Both the position numbers and the translations under genes were made by a program. Below the pieces are notes generated by a model. The model did not search any database. It saw only the letters and a list, made by a program, of their open reading frames with translations, and was not told where the DNA came from. A stretch of 57,047 bases of DNA from positions 1 to 57,047 of IMG/VR virus record IMGVR_UViG_3300018080_000022. One strand, given 5' to 3'. This DNA is from a virus. Every line of letters starts with the position of its first letter. Position 1 is the first letter of the stretch. This document shows positions 54,192 to 57,047 of this stretch, piece after piece.

Positions 54192-54488
54192 TTATTCTCC
54201 GTCATAAGCTATACTTAGAAACTTATACAGGCAGTATATAACGCCCCTGCTTGACTCCTCTTCCATTATCTCCGATGCGACAGCAGCAGCGCACCACGGA
54301 ATATTAGGGTTTGAAACTTTAATGGAAGCCTCTACGAGTTGCACAAGCAAGCCAAACTGAAAAGAATTAGGATGAGCGGTTCCCCGCTCCCACTTGCTTA
54401 CCGTCATCGGGTGCACTCCCACAAGAGAGGCGAGTTGTTTTTGTGATATCCCGAGGGTTTCGCGCAGTTTTTTATAGTATATCAGCAT
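54192..54488 (-). CDS. XRE-family HTH regulator, 98 aa
   Basis: Starts MLIYYKKLRETLGISQKQ at 54488 (GGGAGG four bases upstream). KLRETLGISQKQLASLVGVHPMTVSKWERGTAHPN is a textbook XRE helix-turn-helix. The C-terminal half has no known domain. Also rather AT-rich, like the YopX gene next to it. Confidence 0.85.
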   Translation of the reverse strand: MLIYYKKLRETLGISQKQLASLVGVHPMTVSKWERGTAHPNSFQFGLLVQLVEASIKVSNPNIPWCAAAVASEIMEEESSRGVIYCLYKFLSIAYDGE

Positions 54489-54979
54489 TTTCCCTCCCAA
54501 TACGGGCAAGTCCAGTCCTCGGTATGCGCGCGGTCGTATGCCTCGTAGAAGTCGAAGCCTTCGGGGATTTCCGGGCTCTCGCAATCGAAGCTGTCGGCCG
54601 GATAGCCATCGCCTTCCTCGTTGTAACCGGGGTTAAAAATCCCCGAGAACCACTTGCAGTTATCGCAAGTCTTGTAAGTCTTCTTCGGCGGCCTGTTGGT
54701 TTCCGTGAAAAGCGCGCAGACGAGCGCGCCGACTATAACACCCGTCATAAACCCGGCAAGCGATGCAATCCAGCCGTCTATCGCAAGCCCCAGGAGCCAT
54801 CCGCCTATCACCAACGATGTAAAATACACCCAGGGCGAAGCGTCTTCGCTGCAATCTTCGAGCGGATGACCGCAATGAGGGCACTTCATGTCCCTTATCG
54901 GCTCGCGGGTGCGTATCATGTACCCGAGCCCGCAGTACGCCTTGCAGAAGCTATTCCAGCAATGATACTTGTATTTCAT
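54482..54979 (-). CDS. Zinc-ribbon membrane protein, 165 aa
   Basis: Starts MKYKYHCWNSFCKAYCGL at 54979. CPHCGHPLEDC forms an N-terminal zinc site, two membrane helices follow (YFTSLVIGGWLLGLAIDGWI; ASLAGFMTGVIVGALVCALF), then CDNCKWFSG and CPYWEGKC. Both cysteine parts would lie in the cytoplasm. Not recognised. Confidence 0.6.
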   Translation of the reverse strand: MKYKYHCWNSFCKAYCGLGYMIRTREPIRDMKCPHCGHPLEDCSEDASPWVYFTSLVIGGWLLGLAIDGWIASLAGFMTGVIVGALVCALFTETNRPPKKTYKTCDNCKWFSGIFNPGYNEEGDGYPADSFDCESPEIPEGFDFYEAYDRAHTEDWTCPYWEGKC

Positions 54980-55209
54980 GGCTTTATCTCTTTTGCGGTA
55001 AAAATAGGCTCCATCTCGACCGTTACGGAGAACTTTTTGACATTTCCGTTTTTGTCGCGCACGGACACATCCGCTTCCGAGAAGTAGTCGTGATGGGGAT
55101 GAACCTTTTCGGCATATATTTCCGCAGCCATCACCATGTCCAAAGCGGATATCTCTTCCGCCGTTTCCTCGTCGTTCCAGTCGTCCATCCAGCAAAAGTA
55201 ATTAGGCAT
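54976..55209 (-). CDS. Hypothetical protein, 77 aa
   Basis: MPNYFCWMDDWNDEETAEEI..., acidic helix then a beta C-terminus (VSVRDKNGNVKKFSVTVEME). The pattern 'ysvtveme' after a KNGxV turn recalls small phage proteins of the DUF-type beta-grasp kind, but I cannot name it. ATGA overlaps on both sides. Confidence 0.55.
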   Translation of the reverse strand: MPNYFCWMDDWNDEETAEEISALDMVMAAEIYAEKVHPHHDYFSEADVSVRDKNGNVKKFSVTVEMEPIFTAKEIKP

Positions 55210-55430
55210 TATACTTCCTCCGTGCTGGCTCTCAGAAGCCTGCTATTGCCCTTCTCCTCTTCGTAGAGAATCGCTCTGCGGCAGAGCTCGTTTGTCGCTT
55301 CCGCCTGCGTTCCCTCGAAAACACCGGCCTTCTCGAAGTCTATCTTCTCGCCGTTCTCGTTGAGGCTGAAGACCTTGCTACTCAGGTCGGCATACCGAAA
55401 CTTCCAGGTTTTAATGGTCTTTCTCGCCAT
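55209..55430 (-). CDS. Hypothetical protein, 73 aa
   Basis: MARKTIKTWKFRYADLSSKV..., small alpha/beta protein. Coupled to the next gene by a one-base overlap. Not recognised. Confidence 0.55.
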   Translation of the reverse strand: MARKTIKTWKFRYADLSSKVFSLNENGEKIDFEKAGVFEGTQAEATNELCRRAILYEEEKGNSRLLRASTEEV

Positions 55431-55433
55431 CGG

Positions 55434-55646
55434 CTACATCCTTACTCCGGTAAGGTTCTTATGCGCGCGGGCGCGGAGTCGCTTCCACGTCTGCTCGTCG
55501 CTTTCCGTGTAGCCCGCGGCGCGAAGAGCCTCCGAAACCTTGCGGGTAACCTCCGGGCGCTTGGGGTAAATGGACACCCGTATAAACCCGTCGCGCATGT
55601 AGCTCCTGCCGATGAAATATTTAATCGAGCTTTTCATCTTGGCCAT
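55434..55646 (-). CDS. Hypothetical basic protein, 70 aa
   Basis: MAKMKSSIKYFIGRSYMRDG..., basic, with EVTRKVSEALRAAGYTESDE as a helix-turn pattern. Overlaps the RNase H-like gene by 26 bases. Not recognised. Confidence 0.55.
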   Translation of the reverse strand: MAKMKSSIKYFIGRSYMRDGFIRVSIYPKRPEVTRKVSEALRAAGYTESDEQTWKRLRARAHKNLTGVRM

Positions 55647-56046
55647 CGCCTTCTCCTTTCAGCTCATCTTTTACCATGCCTGCTATGTTCTTGCCGCTGA
55701 AAAACACGGTCAAGTCGCTGTAGCGGGCGATTTTCGCCACGGCACGCTGATGCAGCTTCAGAAGCCCCTTCTTCTTGACCGGCCACTTGCCCTTGAAGTG
55801 TTTCACCATCGACTTGCTGTTAAGGTAGAGCTCGACCGGCGTGTTCGCGAGGCCAAACAGGCTCAGCCCATTCTCAAGTGCCTGGATGACGGCAATGTAC
55901 TGCGCCTCCTGGGCACTTCTACACTCCTCGGTAATCTCGCCGCGGCCCGCGGCGAGAAGAGCTCCATCCGCGTCGTAGGAAATCATATACATAATTCCCT
56001 CGTCGCCAAGCGCGCCATCGCAATAAATCTTTACCGGCTGTCCCAT
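55621..56046 (-). CDS. RNase H-like protein with altered third catalytic residue
   Basis: 141 aa with the RNase HI order: D10 in IYCDGALG, E47 in AQEAQYIAVIQAL, and LYLNSKSMVKHFKGKW where the third aspartate of the usual 'DSxxV' is N76. A later MVKDEL offers a possible fourth carboxylate. RNase H removes RNA primers from DNA. With Asn at this site activity may be reduced or lost, so it may only bind hybrids; deamidation or compensation cannot be judged. Confidence 0.65.
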   Translation of the reverse strand: MGQPVKIYCDGALGDEGIMYMISYDADGALLAAGRGEITEECRSAQEAQYIAVIQALENGLSLFGLANTPVELYLNSKSMVKHFKGKWPVKKKGLLKLHQRAVAKIARYSDLTVFFSGKNIAGMVKDELKGEGDGQDEKLD

Positions 56047-56084
56047 AGTAGTTCCTTTCCGCGCAACCTCCGGTTACGGCATTT

Positions 56085-56780
56085 CTATTGCGCTCCCAGG
56101 TCGCCGAAGACGGCGGGCATGAGAACTTTGAATTTTTCGAGAACCGCTTGCATAATTTCTCTGATTTCCCATTGAGCGCGCGGGTTCAGCGCGCGGTGTT
56201 TGAAGACATGCCGCCATTGCCGCAGGTTGAAGGTGGTCACGACCTCGGTCTTCGTGGCATTCGGGAGCACGAAACGCGCGTTCTCGGGCCGCATTCCCTC
56301 TCTAAGCAGGTGGAGATAGGTGCTGTACGCCTGGTAAACCGTTTCGAGCCATTGCGCCTTGTTATTCATCTTGCACTTTATGTCCTTCTGGCGAGTCCAG
56401 TCGGCGAAGCCGTTGCGCTCATATTTGCCGCCGGGGAGCTCCAAGCCTCGCGGGGCTATCACCTGGAAGCCGAGCTTGCCGTAGTCGCAGTATCGCTGGC
56501 TTTCCTGGCTATACGCGGCGATGCGGTGCCTGACGAGTTGATGGCTACATGCGCGGCTGCAAAAGATTTTCACCGTGATGACGCAATGCTCGATTACGCT
56601 CTCGTGACCGCTCCTAATAAGCTTGCGCACGAAGTCTTCCGCGCTGCCCGCCTCGGCCCTGACCTCGCTTTTATAGCACGTCCGGCCCGCGAGCTCAAGA
56701 ATGTCCATCATCCCGTCGAACCACTTCACCGGCGTAAACAAAGAATACCCCGGTTCCACTACCGTTATCATTTCCGCCAT
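56085..56780 (-). CDS. thyX: Flavin-dependent thymidylate synthase
   Basis: 231 aa. The ThyX motif RHRX7S is present (R84-H-R86...S94, reading RHRIAAYSQESQR), with an earlier HESVIEH and a late FNLRQWRHVFKHR typical of the family. ThyX makes dTMP from dUMP with methylene-tetrahydrofolate, FAD and NADPH. It gives the virus its own thymidylate supply. GGAGG seven bases before ATG 56780; the upstream gene overlaps by 86 bases, so a start at the fourth residue (56771) is possible. Confidence 0.95.
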   Translation of the reverse strand: MAEMITVVEPGYSLFTPVKWFDGMMDILELAGRTCYKSEVRAEAGSAEDFVRKLIRSGHESVIEHCVITVKIFCSRACSHQLVRHRIAAYSQESQRYCDYGKLGFQVIAPRGLELPGGKYERNGFADWTRQKDIKCKMNNKAQWLETVYQAYSTYLHLLREGMRPENARFVLPNATKTEVVTTFNLRQWRHVFKHRALNPRAQWEIREIMQAVLEKFKVLMPAVFGDLGAQ

Positions 56781-57003
56781 CCCTATTCCTCCTTTTCCTT
56801 GTCTTTGCGGCCCGGCACCAGGCGCAGGTGTAGAGCCAGTACGAAAACGCCTCTATCTCCTTTTTGGAACAAAAATCTATCCTGACCATCTTCTTCGTGT
56901 AATTCTCGTGCGGAAAATGATGCAAAACCCCCTTCAAGCGCTTCGTCCGCCCGCAATACACGCAGCGTTTATGAGTCGGCTCCGGCAGGTTTTTGTTAAT
57001 CAT
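56695..57003 (-). CDS. CxxC protein spanning the circular junction, 102 aa
   Basis: MINKNLPEPTHKRCVYCGRT...HHFPHEN...FCSKKE...CAWCRAAKTRKRRNRD. The cysteine and histidine spacing suits an HNH-like or zinc-ribbon fold, but the catalytic histidines of HNH nucleases are not clear. Its start lies in the terminal repeat, so the same 5' end appears at 1-79. The C-terminal 28 codons overlap the thyX start. Confidence 0.65.
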   Translation of the reverse strand: MINKNLPEPTHKRCVYCGRTKRLKGVLHHFPHENYTKKMVRIDFCSKKEIEAFSYWLYTCAWCRAAKTRKRRNRDGGNDNGSGTGVFFVYAGEVVRRDDGHS

Positions 57004-57047
57004 GGTTATTCCCCGAGCAGCTTAGTCAATCCGCTTCGAATTTTCTT
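56925..57047. repeat. Terminal direct repeat, right copy (circular overlap)
   Basis: Exact copy of 1-123. See the left copy. Removing one of them gives a 56924-bp circle in which the leftward arm is continuous from 14.37 kb through the junction to 38.62 kb. Confidence 0.9.

Overview
The first 123 bases recur exactly as the last 123 (1-123 = 56925-57047), and one gene runs across that junction, so the window is best read as one closed circle of about 56.9 kb carrying a terminal assembly overlap. Shine-Dalgarno sites of the AAAGGAG type, ATGA/TAATG gene overlaps, sigma70-like promoters and ordinary use of TGA as a stop point to a bacterial host with the standard code. I see no integrase, partition locus, relaxase, portal, terminase, tape-measure or tail gene. 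The content fits a virus of bacteria whose particle is built from jelly-roll-like proteins and which carries many small membrane proteins. Its nearest relatives would be tailless phages, not tailed ones. The host cannot be named from sequence.

Layout. Two gene arms diverge from a control region at about 14.37-14.93 kb and converge at about 38.22-38.62 kb. The leftward arm (minus strand, 14.37 kb down to 1, continuing through the junction from 57.05 to 38.62 kb) holds about 75 mostly small genes for replication, nucleotide metabolism, DNA repair and takeover: a 992-aa primase-helicase, sliding-clamp-like protein, ThyX, RNase H-like protein, DNA adenine methylase, UV-dimer glycosylase, radical-SAM photoproduct-lyase-like enzyme, Nudix hydrolase, dual-specificity-type phosphatase, thioredoxin-like protein, several HTH regulators, and a striking number of CxxC zinc-ribbon proteins. 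The rightward arm (plus strand, 14.93-38.22 kb) is a single tightly packed late operon. In order it carries a 700-aa coiled-coil protein, a transglutaminase-fold cysteine protease, seven or eight small membrane or basic virion-type proteins, two tandem paralogous capsid-type proteins with further jelly-roll-like proteins, spike proteins including a beta-helix, a lysis-type set (TM proteins and a lipoprotein), and two very large multidomain proteins (643 and 1187 aa).

The most unusual protein-level feature is a recurrent [A/S/x]-N-P motif in the late proteins. In the two giant proteins it sits between domains, and recognisable domains (NYETWN, TPWG...SHGG, YWFAxxxHGGQ types) begin directly after an NP. 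In several small proteins it sits just before a membrane segment or near the N-terminus. With a papain/transglutaminase-type protease at the head of the operon, this suggests NP-punctuated polyproteins that are cut during assembly and perhaps delivered with the genome (compare 'polyvalent proteins').

The most unusual RNA-level features are two families of structured spacers between genes. Family B (12.43-13.66 kb, four copies) begins with the upstream gene's TAA stop (TAAGACC), folds into a covarying hairpin and, in three copies, ends with GTTCTTTGA(C/A)A before the next ribosome site. Family A (34.21, 38.37-38.62, 39.68 and 46.07 kb) begins with ATGTCTCTCG right after a stop codon, contains hairpin - CTGGCGACGC - hairpin, and twice abuts the next Shine-Dalgarno site. 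Both lie in the sense direction of transcription. There is also a complete small-RNA unit (promoter, SD + AUG-UGA start-stop, terminator) at 38.23-38.37 kb, further start-stop/minigenes at 13.05 and 51.64 kb, and a gene-free 500-bp stretch at 50.85-51.35 kb with a tRNA-Ser(CGA)-like structure that lacks a D-arm.
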